Assembly: GCF_022399565.1 (NCBI RefSeq)
Contig: NZ_JAJTUT010000003.1
Location: 248,001-312,000 of the forward strand
Direction of reading: 5' to 3'
Source: Flavobacterium algicola
GTDB lineage: Bacteria > Bacteroidota > Bacteroidia > Flavobacteriales > Flavobacteriaceae
DNA length: 64,000 nt
This document shows, piece after piece, positions 1 through 10,500 of the stretch. The first letter of the stretch is position 1. Every line of letters starts with the position of its first letter. The translations under genes were made by a program, and so were the position numbers. The notes beneath the pieces were generated by a model, which ran no database searches, had not been told where the DNA came from, and saw nothing but the letters and a program-made list of their open reading frames with translations.

Positions 1-2
1 AA

Positions 3-1466
3 TTGGCACTTGAGACGGCCAGACAGTCGATTGTTTTGTTGAAAAACAAGAATAATATATTGCCTTTAAATTCGAATAAAATTAAAAAAATAGCCGTTGT
101 TGGATTTAATGCTAATCAAGTAGTTTTTGGAGATTATAGCGGTTTACCAATGATAAAACCAATTTCACCTCTCGACGGAATTAAAAATAAAGTGGGTGAT
201 AAAATAGAGGTTACTTATGTGAAGTGGAAAACAGCTGCGAGAAATCTAAATCTCATAGAAGCCGAAAATTTACGTAATGACCATAATGATGAACCAGGAT
301 TATTTGGAGAATATTATAATGATAAATTTCTTGAAGGAACTCCACAAACGCGAGTTGATAAAGAGGTGAATTTTGATCCTGTTAATAATCCGCCAGATCC
401 GTACACCAATTACAGACACAAATCGATGCGCTGGACCGGATACATAACGCCCAATTTTTCTGGTATTTACAAAATCGGAGTCAATTCAGATGATGGTGTT
501 CGATTATGGTTAAACGATAAATTGGTTGTTGACCAGTGGCACAATCGAGGCATGACTACCGATCAAGTCGCTCTAACAATGGAGGCAGGTAAAAAGTATG
601 CTCTAAAACTAGAGTATTTTGACAACGGAGGAGATGCCATGTGTCAATTGCTTTGGGAAGTACCAAGTTTGTCAAATGATTTGTATGAGGAAGATAAAGA
701 GGTTGCAAAAGCTAGTGATTATGTGATTGCCGTGATGGGAATCAATAAGTCGATTGAAAAAGAAGGTAAAGACAGAACTACACTTGAGTTGCCCGAAGAT
801 CAAGTTAATTACTTGAAACAAATATATGCCGAAAATAAAAATCTAATTGTAGTCTTGGTGGCTGGAAGTTCCTTGGCTATTAATTGGATGGATGATACAG
901 TTCCTGCAATTATAGATGCTTGGTATCCTGGAGAATCTGGCGGTGCAGCGATTGCAGATGTATTATTTGGAGATTATAATCCAGCGGGTAGACTGCCGTT
1001 GACATTTTATAAATCATTAACAGATTTACCAGCGATGGACGATTACGAAGTATCAAACGGTAGAACGTATATGTATTTTAAGGGTGATGCACTGTATCCT
1101 TTTGGACATGGATTAAGCTACACGAATTTCAAATACAGCGGCTTTAAAGTCGAAGAACAGGCGGATAAAATTGTCATTATAGCTACTGTAAAAAATACAG
1201 GAAATCATAATGGTGATGAGGTAGCGCAACTGTATTTTAAAGCACCTGAATCAGTTTCGAAAAGTCCAATAAAGAAATTAATAGGATTTAAAAGAACGAC
1301 CATTAGGGCTGGAGAAAATCAGAAGCTCGTTTTTGAAGTTGCCAAAAAAAACTTGCAGTATTGGAACGATAACACTAAAAAATGGGTTTTCGAAAATGGA
1401 AATTATGAATTTATGCTTGGTGCCTCATCAGCTGATATTCGATTAAAGAAAGCCATAAAACTTTAG
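3..1466 (+). CDS. GH3 family beta-glycosidase with PA14 insert, 5'-truncated by window edge
   Basis: C-terminal part of a glycoside hydrolase family 3 enzyme that probably removes beta-linked sugars from oligosaccharides in the periplasm. The reading frame is open to the left edge, so the N-terminal barrel with the catalytic Asp is missing. The visible part begins in the alpha/beta sandwich (VLLKNKNNILPL). A PA14 domain is inserted at about residues 98-225 (GLFGEYYND, then SDDGVRLWL). The sandwich resumes with VLVAGSSLAINW and GDYNPAGRLPLTF, followed by the fibronectin-like domain (YPFGHGLSYTNF). PA14 inserts are known in many GH3 beta-glucosidases and may bind substrate. It is the first of the hydrolases in this locus. 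Xylosidase and glucosidase activity cannot be told apart from this part alone. Confidence 0.9.
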   Translation: MALETARQSIVLLKNKNNILPLNSNKIKKIAVVGFNANQVVFGDYSGLPMIKPISPLDGIKNKVGDKIEVTYVKWKTAARNLNLIEAENLRNDHNDEPGLFGEYYNDKFLEGTPQTRVDKEVNFDPVNNPPDPYTNYRHKSMRWTGYITPNFSGIYKIGVNSDDGVRLWLNDKLVVDQWHNRGMTTDQVALTMEAGKKYALKLEYFDNGGDAMCQLLWEVPSLSNDLYEEDKEVAKASDYVIAVMGINKSIEKEGKDRTTLELPEDQVNYLKQIYAENKNLIVVLVAGSSLAINWMDDTVPAIIDAWYPGESGGAAIADVLFGDYNPAGRLPLTFYKSLTDLPAMDDYEVSNGRTYMYFKGDALYPFGHGLSYTNFKYSGFKVEEQADKIVIIATVKNTGNHNGDEVAQLYFKAPESVSKSPIKKLIGFKRTTIRAGENQKLVFEVAKKNLQYWNDNTKKWVFENGNYEFMLGASSADIRLKKAIKL

Positions 1467-1553
1467 ATTCAAATCTTCTTTCACTTATTCGAAACTGAAA
1501 AATTAATTCAAATTGGCCTTCTATTTTTAGATGTCAATTTAATATTCATCACC

Positions 1554-2642
1554 ATGGTAAATAGTTATAAAAAATTCATTTCGATCTTCTTATTATTAGT
1601 TGGGTTGTTCTTCGGGGTTTCCTCTTTTGACTCGAATGATCCAAAACTTAAAATGAATGACATTCAAGTTATCGGAAGTCATAATTCTTATAAGATAGCG
1701 ATAGAAGAATCATTATGGAAAATCATAAACACATTTGATTCAAAGGCGGGTCAAAGTTTGCAATACGGACATATTTCACTTGTAGATCAATTAGACTTAG
1801 GACTGCGCAATCTCGAACTTGATGTTTTTTACGATCCCAAGGGAGGTCATTTTTCTAAACCGAAGGGACTAAAAATGGTAAAAATGGCATTAAAAAAGCC
1901 CTTGCCTTATGACGAAGAAAAAAAATTAGAAGAACCTGGTTTAAAACTTTTTCATGTTCAAGATCTAGATTTTAGGAGTTATCATTTGTTGTTTAAAGAA
2001 GGTTTATTGGCAATTAAATCATGGTCGGATAAAAATCCTAATCACAGTCCAATTATCATAATCATCAATGCAAAAGATAGTAAGGTTAAAGGTACTCGTG
2101 ATCCGCTTTTATTTACAAAAGAAGCGCTAAATGAGATTGATAACGAAATAAATGCTGTCTTCAGTAATGAAAAATTAATTACGCCAGATTTAGTACGCGG
2201 TAATTTCAGCACATTAGAGCAAGCGATTCTCACCAAAGGGTGGCCTGTTTTAGATAGCGTAAAAGGAAGGTTTCTATTTGTTTTAGACGAAAAGGAAGAT
2301 AAAATCAATAATTATTTAGAAGGGCATCCTAGTTTAAAAAACAGAGTCTTGTTTGTCAACAGTATCGAAGGCAATCCTGAAGCGGCTTTTCGAATCATCA
2401 ATAACCCGATCAAAGATTTTGAGTACATACAAAAACTGGTTGCCAAAGGTTATATGGTACGCACGCGTGCCGATGCAGATACGAAGGAGGCACGGGCAAA
2501 TGATTATTCTCGATTTGAAAAAGCAAAAGAATCGGGTGCTCAAATAATTTCGACAGATTATTACCTGCCTTCAAAACTGTTTAAATCTGATTTTAAAGTT
2601 GTTTTTGAAAAGGATACTTATGAAAGAATTAAAACAAAATAA
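1554..2642 (+). CDS. Ca2+-dependent phosphatidylinositol-specific phospholipase C-like protein, secreted
   Basis: Resembles the PI-PLC-C1 group (calcium-dependent phosphoinositide phospholipase C), whose TIM-barrel phosphodiesterases cleave phosphoinositol head groups. An uncleaved-looking hydrophobic stretch (FISIFLLLVGLFFGV) forms a signal peptide. The first catalytic His lies in VIGSHNSYK at about residue 43, followed by LRNLELDVFYDP with the metal-binding acids and LFHVQDLDF. Near the C-terminus are VRTRADADTKEA and QIISTDYY, typical of the GDPD/PI-PLC barrel end. It sits between GH3 and GH115 genes and its stop codon is one base before the GH115 start, so the two are co-transcribed. The family assignment is good. 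The natural substrate in a glycan locus is unknown. Confidence 0.8.
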   Translation: MVNSYKKFISIFLLLVGLFFGVSSFDSNDPKLKMNDIQVIGSHNSYKIAIEESLWKIINTFDSKAGQSLQYGHISLVDQLDLGLRNLELDVFYDPKGGHFSKPKGLKMVKMALKKPLPYDEEKKLEEPGLKLFHVQDLDFRSYHLLFKEGLLAIKSWSDKNPNHSPIIIIINAKDSKVKGTRDPLLFTKEALNEIDNEINAVFSNEKLITPDLVRGNFSTLEQAILTKGWPVLDSVKGRFLFVLDEKEDKINNYLEGHPSLKNRVLFVNSIEGNPEAAFRIINNPIKDFEYIQKLVAKGYMVRTRADADTKEARANDYSRFEKAKESGAQIISTDYYLPSKLFKSDFKVVFEKDTYERIKTK

Positions 2643-2643
2643 C

Positions 2644-5604
2644 ATGATTTATAGGAATATAGCAGTAAAATTAAGTTTTATAATAATGTTTTTTTGTGGT
2701 TTTGTAAATGCACAAAATACTACAAGTTTCCCTATTGTTTCAACTGAAACCAAGGCATCTATTGTAATTGATGACAAAGACGCTGAGGTGGTTCAAATAG
2801 CTGCAAAAATGTTGGTTGATGACATCTTTAAAGTTTCAGGAAAACAGATATCTAGCAAAGATAAACAAGCTCCCTTTCAAATTATAGCAGGAACTCTTGG
2901 GCAGAGTAAACTCATCAACGAATTTGTTGTAAATAATAAAATAGATGTATCCGACGTCAAAGGAAAATGGGAAACCTTTAAAATTTTGGTAGTAGAGAAT
3001 CCTTCAAAAAATATTAAAAAGTCTTTAGTAATAATTGGTTCTGACAGAAGGGCTACGGCTTATGGATTGCTCGAAATATCAAGAATGATAGGAGTTTCTC
3101 CTTGGGAATGGTGGGCAGACGCTACACCAAACAAGCAACTAAATTTAGAACTTAATATTACTAATACAAAATATGGTTCTCCGTCTGTAAAATACAGAGG
3201 CATTTTCTTAAATGATGAAGATTGGGGACTGCAAAAATGGGCTGCACTTAATTTTGAACCAGAAACAGGCGATATCGGTCCAAAAACCTATGCCAAAGTA
3301 TTCGAATTATTATTGCGTTTGAGAGCAAATACAATTTGGCCAGCGATGCATACGTGTACGAAGGCGTTCTACCATTATCCGCAAAATAAAGTAGTTGCGG
3401 ATAAGTATGCTATTGTGATTGGGAGTTCGCATGCCGAACCTATGTTGTGTAATGTAAATGCAGAATGGAATCATGACACAATGGGGGAATACCGTTATGA
3501 TACCAATGCTGAAGTTATCAAAAATTTGTTTAAAAAAAGGGCAAAAGAGACGGCAAATTATGATGGTATCTACACTGTGGGTATGCGTGGTGAACATGAC
3601 TCACCAATGATTGTAGGCGAAGATGATACCGATTCACAAGTTAAACTTTTGGAAAGAGTAATTACAGACCAAAGAAATATTCTTAAAAATTATACTGTAA
3701 AGGGAGAGCAGAAACCGCAAGCTTTTGTGCCCTATAAAGAAGTATTACATTATTATCAAAACGGATTAAAATTACCCGAAGACATCACCCTAGTCTGGAC
3801 AGACGATAATTACGGATATATGAGACAACTGAGTAATCCCGAGGAGCAGAAACGTAGTGGTGGTGCAGGTGTATACTACCATACATCATACTGGGGGCGA
3901 CCTCATGATTATTTATGGTTAAATTCTACAAATCCTGTTTTGATGTGGGAAGAAATGGCAAAAGCCTATGAGTTTAAATCTAGGGATTTATGGATATTAA
4001 ATTGTGGTGACATCAAACCCCATGAGTACAATATAGAGTTATTCTTAGACATGGCTTGGGATATGACAAATTATAAGGAAAGCGAAAGTGTAAAAAAACA
4101 CATGACCAATTGGACAGCGAGAGAGTTTGGCTCAGAAAAATCAAATGCTATTACAGCTATTTTATTCGAACAAAATCGATTGGCATACCAGCGTCGTCCC
4201 GAATTTATGGCGTGGAGTCAAGTGGAACCGATCATTAAATCGGGAGAAACGGAACTTACTCAATACCATTATGGAGATGAAGTTTCTACGAGAATTGACG
4301 CTTACCAAGAACTCATGAATTCGGCAGAAGTAATCAAAGGTGATATTCCGTCACACAAGCAGGATGCCTTTTATCAACTTGTTTATTATCCTATAATTGG
4401 AGCCGCTAGTTTAAATAATAAATGGTTGTACGCTTTTAAGAATGATTTTGTAGCCAAGCAAGGTCGAAAAAGTGCTTCGTTCTTTGGTGAAAAGTCAATG
4501 GAGTCTTATAATCGAATAGTTAGTGAAACAAAATACTATAATGAAACCATGAAAAATGGGAAATGGAATCATATCATGAGTATGGCTCCTAGGCACTTAC
4601 CCGTATTTTCTAAACCTACCATTGCGACTACAACAGAAAATTCTAAGCCAAAATTGGGTATTGCTCTTGAAAGTTATCAAATGGAGCTGAACAATAAAAT
4701 TGTGAATAGCTATGCTAATGTCTTGCCTGTTTTTAATGCGTATACCCAAAACAGTTATTATATTGATTTGTTTGTCACGGGCAGTGGTACTGTAAACTGG
4801 GAAGCAAAACCCAAAGCAGATTGGATTAAAATTACAAAGACGTCAGGAGAGTTAAATAAAAATAAATTGGAGGAACGTTTATGGGTCACTATAGATTGGG
4901 ACAAAGTTCCAGAAGGAGAAAATAAAAAGGAAGCTCCACTAGGGCATGATTATCAATTAATTCCACCGAGTTATAAAGTAAATTCAATGATTGATTTTGT
5001 AACCAAAGATACAGTGACTAGTATTGGTGTTTCTACTTTTAATCCGAAATTTAAAGCGTTAGACTCGTATCATGGATTTATTGAAGACAAAGGTTTTATC
5101 TCCATAAACGCAGAAAATTCAACCAGTAAAAAAGCAGGAAAAGTGGCAAGTTGGGATGTTTTTGAAGGTATAGGTTATACGGGTAAAGTTGCCGTAGCTT
5201 TACCACGAAGTGCAGAATCAGAAACTGAGATAGCATCAATTGTTAAAAACAGCCCAGTTTTAGAATATGATTTCTATAGTTTTAATTTTGGTCAAGCAGA
5301 TGTTTATCTTCAAGCAGTTCCTACACATGCGCTATATGAAGGTAGAGGTGTGCGTTGTGCCGTTGCCATTGATGATGCCAATCCTGTAATAGTAGATTTT
5401 CAGACTTTTGACAGAAGTGAAACTTGGAAACAGAATGTTTTAAAAAATGCAGCAGTAGAATCGGCCAAACAAATTATAAACAAGTCAGGAAAACATACTT
5501 TAAAAATTTGGATGGTAGATTCGGGTGTGATGATTGACCAAATTTTAATAGATTTGGGTGGCTGGAAGAAATCGTATATGTTTCCTCCAGAAACCAAAAT
5601 GTAA
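2644..5604 (+). CDS. GH115 family alpha-glucuronidase, secreted
   Basis: Large (986 aa) glycoside hydrolase of family 115, whose members remove alpha-1,2-linked (4-O-methyl)glucuronic acid from xylan and related polymers. Visible family features are an N-terminal domain with IVIIGSDRRATAYG, the barrel with GIFLNDEDWGLQ, TIWPAMH, GMRGEHDSPM, WTDDNYGYMR and GRPHDYLWL, and a C-terminal beta-rich module. An in-frame ATG lies upstream at 2599, inside the preceding gene. I chose 2644 because it follows the PI-PLC stop by one base and opens with a clear signal peptide (MIYRNIAVKLSFIIMFFCG, ending in VNAQ). It is the strongest pointer to a glucuronate-bearing substrate for this locus. Confidence 0.92.
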   Translation: MIYRNIAVKLSFIIMFFCGFVNAQNTTSFPIVSTETKASIVIDDKDAEVVQIAAKMLVDDIFKVSGKQISSKDKQAPFQIIAGTLGQSKLINEFVVNNKIDVSDVKGKWETFKILVVENPSKNIKKSLVIIGSDRRATAYGLLEISRMIGVSPWEWWADATPNKQLNLELNITNTKYGSPSVKYRGIFLNDEDWGLQKWAALNFEPETGDIGPKTYAKVFELLLRLRANTIWPAMHTCTKAFYHYPQNKVVADKYAIVIGSSHAEPMLCNVNAEWNHDTMGEYRYDTNAEVIKNLFKKRAKETANYDGIYTVGMRGEHDSPMIVGEDDTDSQVKLLERVITDQRNILKNYTVKGEQKPQAFVPYKEVLHYYQNGLKLPEDITLVWTDDNYGYMRQLSNPEEQKRSGGAGVYYHTSYWGRPHDYLWLNSTNPVLMWEEMAKAYEFKSRDLWILNCGDIKPHEYNIELFLDMAWDMTNYKESESVKKHMTNWTAREFGSEKSNAITAILFEQNRLAYQRRPEFMAWSQVEPIIKSGETELTQYHYGDEVSTRIDAYQELMNSAEVIKGDIPSHKQDAFYQLVYYPIIGAASLNNKWLYAFKNDFVAKQGRKSASFFGEKSMESYNRIVSETKYYNETMKNGKWNHIMSMAPRHLPVFSKPTIATTTENSKPKLGIALESYQMELNNKIVNSYANVLPVFNAYTQNSYYIDLFVTGSGTVNWEAKPKADWIKITKTSGELNKNKLEERLWVTIDWDKVPEGENKKEAPLGHDYQLIPPSYKVNSMIDFVTKDTVTSIGVSTFNPKFKALDSYHGFIEDKGFISINAENSTSKKAGKVASWDVFEGIGYTGKVAVALPRSAESETEIASIVKNSPVLEYDFYSFNFGQADVYLQAVPTHALYEGRGVRCAVAIDDANPVIVDFQTFDRSETWKQNVLKNAAVESAKQIINKSGKHTLKIWMVDSGVMIDQILIDLGGWKKSYMFPPETKM

Positions 5605-5630
5605 AACGATTGCTACTACGATAAAAAAAA

Positions 5631-7466
5631 ATGAATCAAATTATAAAATACGTTCCGCTAGCACTTTTATTGCTATTCATTTCAGCCTGTAATAGTACTA
5701 AAATAGTGCAAAACAAAGAAGTGAAGATTGCTTTCTTGTCAGATGTACATTTATTAGATATCTATGGTGAATTTTCAGACTTCAATTATAGAGGTGTTTT
5801 AAATCCAATGACAAATAAATATACTCTGGCAAGGACTATGCAATCGCAGTTGCAGTCTACGAGGTTATTCAATGAAAATTATTTCGCATTTATTGCAGCA
5901 TTGGATGATGTTGCGAAAAGAAAGATTAAATACGTTGCTTTGCCAGGAGATTTTACGGATGATGGACAGCCTTTGAACATTCGAGGAATAAAAAATATTT
6001 TAAATAACTACTCGAACAAATTTGGTATACAATTTTTTATTACAACAGGAAATCATGATGTGGTGCGACCTTTTTTGATGGATGGTGGGAAAAAAGATTT
6101 CTTGGGTGAGGGTGGCAAGCAGCAAGTAATTATGAGTAAAGAAGGACTTTATAGTCCAAAGGAATCATCAGAGTTACCAATAGTAGTGACAAAAGATATA
6201 GGTCGTTTGGGATATAATGAAGTTTTATCAGAACTAAAAGATTTTGGTTTTACTCCAAAACAGTCAGACGTATATTGGGAGACGCCATTTTCTAGCTATA
6301 ATTATTCTGAATATAATTATAAAAAGGCTACTCAGGCAGCATTAATTGACAATAGAAAATATACGATACCACCCTTCGGTTCTCCAATTCCAGATTTAAG
6401 TTATTTGGTAGAACCGGTTGATGGTTTGTGGTTGTTGGCAATTGATGCCAATGTGTACATTCCAAAACAAAAAGCAAAAGATGACCCAAATAATCCAGAC
6501 AATTATGATAGTCCCAATGTTGGGTACAACCATGTTTTGACACATAAAGAGCATTTGATCAAATGGATAGAGAAAATCACAAAAGAGGCTGACAGTAGAG
6601 GGAAAACTCTAATCACATTTAGTCATTATCCGATGGTGGATTATAATGACGATGCAACAGTAGCAATAGAAAATTTATTTGGCGAAGATAAAATGCAATT
6701 ACACCGAGTACCAGATGAAAATGTGGCACAAATTTTTGCAGAGGCAGGTATAAAAATTCATTTTGGAGGTCATATGCACATTAATGACACAGGAGTGCGC
6801 ACTTATGAAAATGGAAAAAGCCTAGTAAATATCCAAGTGTCTTCGTTGGCTGCTTACATTCCGGCATACAAACTGCTTACTGTAAAGAGCAATCAGCTTA
6901 TGGAAATCGAAACTATTGTAATCGATTCCGTGGCAAATTTTAAAGAATTATTTCCCCTGTATAAGCAGGAACATGATTACCTGGTTAAAACTGGCAATAG
7001 TACGATCTGGAATGAAGACGTATTAAATTCAAAAACTTACAAAGAGTATACACAATGGCATTTAAAAGAGCTGGTTCGATTGCGATTTTTGAAAGAAGAT
7101 TGGCCATTAGAATTTAAAGACTCATTGCTAGAAGCAAGCGGGAAAGATTTACTGTTCCTATTTGACCAAAATTTAAATGGAGAACTATTACCTGATAATA
7201 TAGCATTAACTGATTTTGAGCAGTGGACAGGATTTGATATGATCTATGATTATTACAGACTCAAAAGTGCCGATGAGTTGGCCATAAATGATATTGGTAT
7301 AGCTAGATTGGAACAATATAAATTGGTCTGTAAACAATTTGAAAAATCGGCAAACACCAATTTTAAATTGTGGGCTGAAATATTCGAAAAAACGTGTAAT
7401 GGCGCTCCTTCAAATCATTTTGTAATCGATTTAAAATTAAATACTATTGATAGAATAACTCATTAA
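5631..7466 (+). CDS. Metallophosphoesterase (calcineurin-like) lipoprotein
   Basis: Secreted phosphoesterase with all five calcineurin-like metal motifs: DVHLL near residue 39, GDFTDDG, GNHD, FSHYP and GGHMH. The N-terminus ends in the lipobox FISAC with Cys20, so it should be a lipoprotein. The C-terminal third, after the GGHMHIND block, has no domain I recognise. It follows GH115 by 26 bases and precedes the regulator by 39 bases. With the PI-PLC-like gene two positions upstream it forms an unusual pair of phosphodiester/phosphomonoester-cleaving proteins in a glycan locus. Its substrate (phospho-sugar, phospholipid head group or cyclic phosphate) cannot be read from the sequence. Confidence 0.85.
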   Translation: MNQIIKYVPLALLLLFISACNSTKIVQNKEVKIAFLSDVHLLDIYGEFSDFNYRGVLNPMTNKYTLARTMQSQLQSTRLFNENYFAFIAALDDVAKRKIKYVALPGDFTDDGQPLNIRGIKNILNNYSNKFGIQFFITTGNHDVVRPFLMDGGKKDFLGEGGKQQVIMSKEGLYSPKESSELPIVVTKDIGRLGYNEVLSELKDFGFTPKQSDVYWETPFSSYNYSEYNYKKATQAALIDNRKYTIPPFGSPIPDLSYLVEPVDGLWLLAIDANVYIPKQKAKDDPNNPDNYDSPNVGYNHVLTHKEHLIKWIEKITKEADSRGKTLITFSHYPMVDYNDDATVAIENLFGEDKMQLHRVPDENVAQIFAEAGIKIHFGGHMHINDTGVRTYENGKSLVNIQVSSLAAYIPAYKLLTVKSNQLMEIETIVIDSVANFKELFPLYKQEHDYLVKTGNSTIWNEDVLNSKTYKEYTQWHLKELVRLRFLKEDWPLEFKDSLLEASGKDLLFLFDQNLNGELLPDNIALTDFEQWTGFDMIYDYYRLKSADELAINDIGIARLEQYKLVCKQFEKSANTNFKLWAEIFEKTCNGAPSNHFVIDLKLNTIDRITH

Positions 7467-7505
7467 CTATTCCTATCTTAGGATTTTTTACAGCATTTTA
7501 TATTT

Positions 7506-10500
7506 ATGAAAAAGATTTTTTTAATACTTCTATTCCTTTCATCATTCCTTACTATAACGGGTCAAAATATAAAATTTGAACATTATAATGATGGTGACGG
7601 TCTTTCTCATAATTCGGTTAGGCATATTGTTCAAGACAAAAATGGATTTTTGTGGCTAGGTACTTTTTCGGGACTTAATCGCTTTGATGGCTATCAATTC
7701 AAATCATATTTAAGTACATCGCTCAACGAGAACAAAATGTACAATGATGATATAACGGTGTTAAAACTAGATGAAGTATCAAATAATCTTTGGATAGGTA
7801 CTAGAAACGGACTAACACTTCTTGATTTAGATACACAAAAATTCACCACTTATGTAAAGGAGAAAGGAAACCCCGATAGTTTACCTGATCAGGAAATTCG
7901 CTCGATATACGTTGATAAATTCAAACGAGTTTGGGTGGGTACCAAAAATGCAGGACTCTACCTTTTCTCGCCTACTGACGGTAAGTTCAAAAAAATAAAT
8001 ATCAAAGGATTTAATTACATCAAAGATATTTTTGAGGATTCAAAAGGAGATATCTGGATTGGTTCGTATGGCTCAGGTGCTATTGCAAAAATTATTCTTG
8101 ATCGAAAGGGTGGTATTTCAGAAATTTCCAAGTACACGCTGTCGATTCCAAATTCAAAAGGAGTCAATCCTTACATTAATTTTATATACGAAGATTTTAA
8201 ATCTGATATATTTGTAGGGACCCGTGAAGGGCTTTACAAATTAGATACAACTACCAATGCCTTTGTAAATCTCTACATTAGTAATTCTGCGGAAAGAGAT
8301 AATTTAGGTCCTTACTTCCTCTCCATCGCCCGTGCACCCGACGGAAAATATTGGGTAGGAACATTAGGAGGATTATTGGTCTGTAATCAACTCGAAGACA
8401 TTCAAAAAGGGGACTATCAGTGGCATTATTCAATACTATCAGACAATACCTCCTTGGTAGATAATTTAATTTCTGCTTTGTATTTTGATGCTTCAGGAGT
8501 CTTATGGATCGGTACAGAAGATGGTCTTGATAAATACGATCCTTTCGAAAATCAATTTAAGATCAATAAAGACATCTCACATTATATTGACAATAAAGCA
8601 CCACGTATTAGGGGTTTTTCTAAAACCTATGACGATAATGTAATTGCTGTTACGAGACATAACGGACTATATATTTCTAGAAAAAACGGTTTTGTGCCAC
8701 TGTACAATAATAAAAATGACATCGCAAGTATTTATTCCTATGACGGAAAAACATTTTACTGCGGATTATGGAGTGGTAAAGTGTTATTGTATGATTATGT
8801 AAACAATAGCTCAAAAATTATAGATGTAGGTTTCAAAAATTCACCCATTTTTACCTTTGTTGATTATGATGCCACTTCTATGATCATTGGCTCTTTTGGA
8901 GAAGGTGCAACAATATTAAATAAAAAAACGCTACAACCAATAACGCCTGTCGGGAAAATGCTACCAGGCTACCAAGTCAATAAAATTACAAAAGATAAAG
9001 CTGGAAATTTATGGTTTGCAACAGAAGAGGGATTGGTAAAATACCAATTTGCTACAAAAAGATCAAAGTTGTACAAACAAAATTCGGGAACAAAATATGG
9101 CCTGCCGCACAATAATGTGAGTGATGTAGTTATGGACGCTTCGGGTAAAATATGGGCCGCTACGCGCATGGGACTAGCGAGTTATTTACCAAAACATGAC
9201 AAATTTGTAAAGGTTACAGAACCAAAGGAAATTAATGGTAAATGGATTACCGATATTGTTGTAGATAGCAATGGCGATTTATGGCTTAATATGAACAATA
9301 ACAATATTGCCAAGTACAGAGTCAGTCAAAATAAAGCAAATATTTATCATGTAAATGGTGGAAATAAATTAGATATTTTTAGTTCTAGTGGTTTTTATAA
9401 TTTCAACAGCTCTCAAATATATTTGGGTGGAAAGAATGGTATTATCTATTTCTCACCACATAAAATTAGTGAAAACAAATGGTCTCCAAAACCCATGATT
9501 ACCGAGTTTAAAATTCAGGATAAAGAAATACTTCCGGGAATAAAAAGCAATGGTCAAATACCACTTTTAGAGGATTTAAACAAAAACAAAAGCATAACAT
9601 TAAATTATAATAATCGTAATTTTTCGATTCAGTTCTCTACGCCTTCTTATACAAATGAGAGGCTCAACAAATTTAAATACATGCTTGTAGGGTTTGATAA
9701 AAATTGGATTGAAACCAACAGTGATTCAAGAACTGTACAATACACCAATTTATATTCAAAATCATATGTTTTCAAAATACAGTCATGTAATAGTGATGGA
9801 ATATGGAGTGATACCGTTTCCTATGATATAAAAGTGTTACCGACTTTCTGGTTTACCTACAAAGGAATTATCTTAATAGTAGCACTACTTTCTTTTTTAA
9901 TTTACTTCTTTAGTAAACAAGTTAATTACCGTTTAAAATTAAAAAAAGAACTGTTAACAGAGAAAATTAGAAGGGAACGTGATGAGAAATTAAACAATGA
10001 AAAACTTCGATTTTTCACAAATATATCTCATGAATTACGCACGCCACTTACTTTAATTCTAGGGCCTGTTAAGCAATTGCTAGACCAAGATAATAGTAAC
10101 AGCTATGAGAAAAGCAGGGTGAATCTCATTTACCAAAATGCAAATCGATTGTTGCGATTGGTAAATCAAATATTAGATTTTAGGAGAGCAGAAACGGGTG
10201 AGTTAAAATTAAGGGTGACCAAAACAGATATCCTACCGGACACAACCGATATTTTTAACTCTTTTATCGAGATGGCGCATACCAAAAATATTAGTTTCAA
10301 TTTTAATGTTGAAGATGATGTTATAGAATGTTGGATCGATATGGATAAATACAGTAAGATTTTATTCAACTTACTTTCCAACGCCATGAAGTTTACCAAC
10401 AATTACGGAAATATTGATTTGTATATTGGTATCAAACAAGGAGTTGAAGAGACATTAATTATCGAAATAAGCGATGACGGAATCGGAATTCCACTAGAAA

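Noticed and set aside
2599-2643. N-terminal extension of the GH115 protein
   Set aside because: It would lie inside the preceding gene and put residues before a clear signal peptide that starts at 2644.
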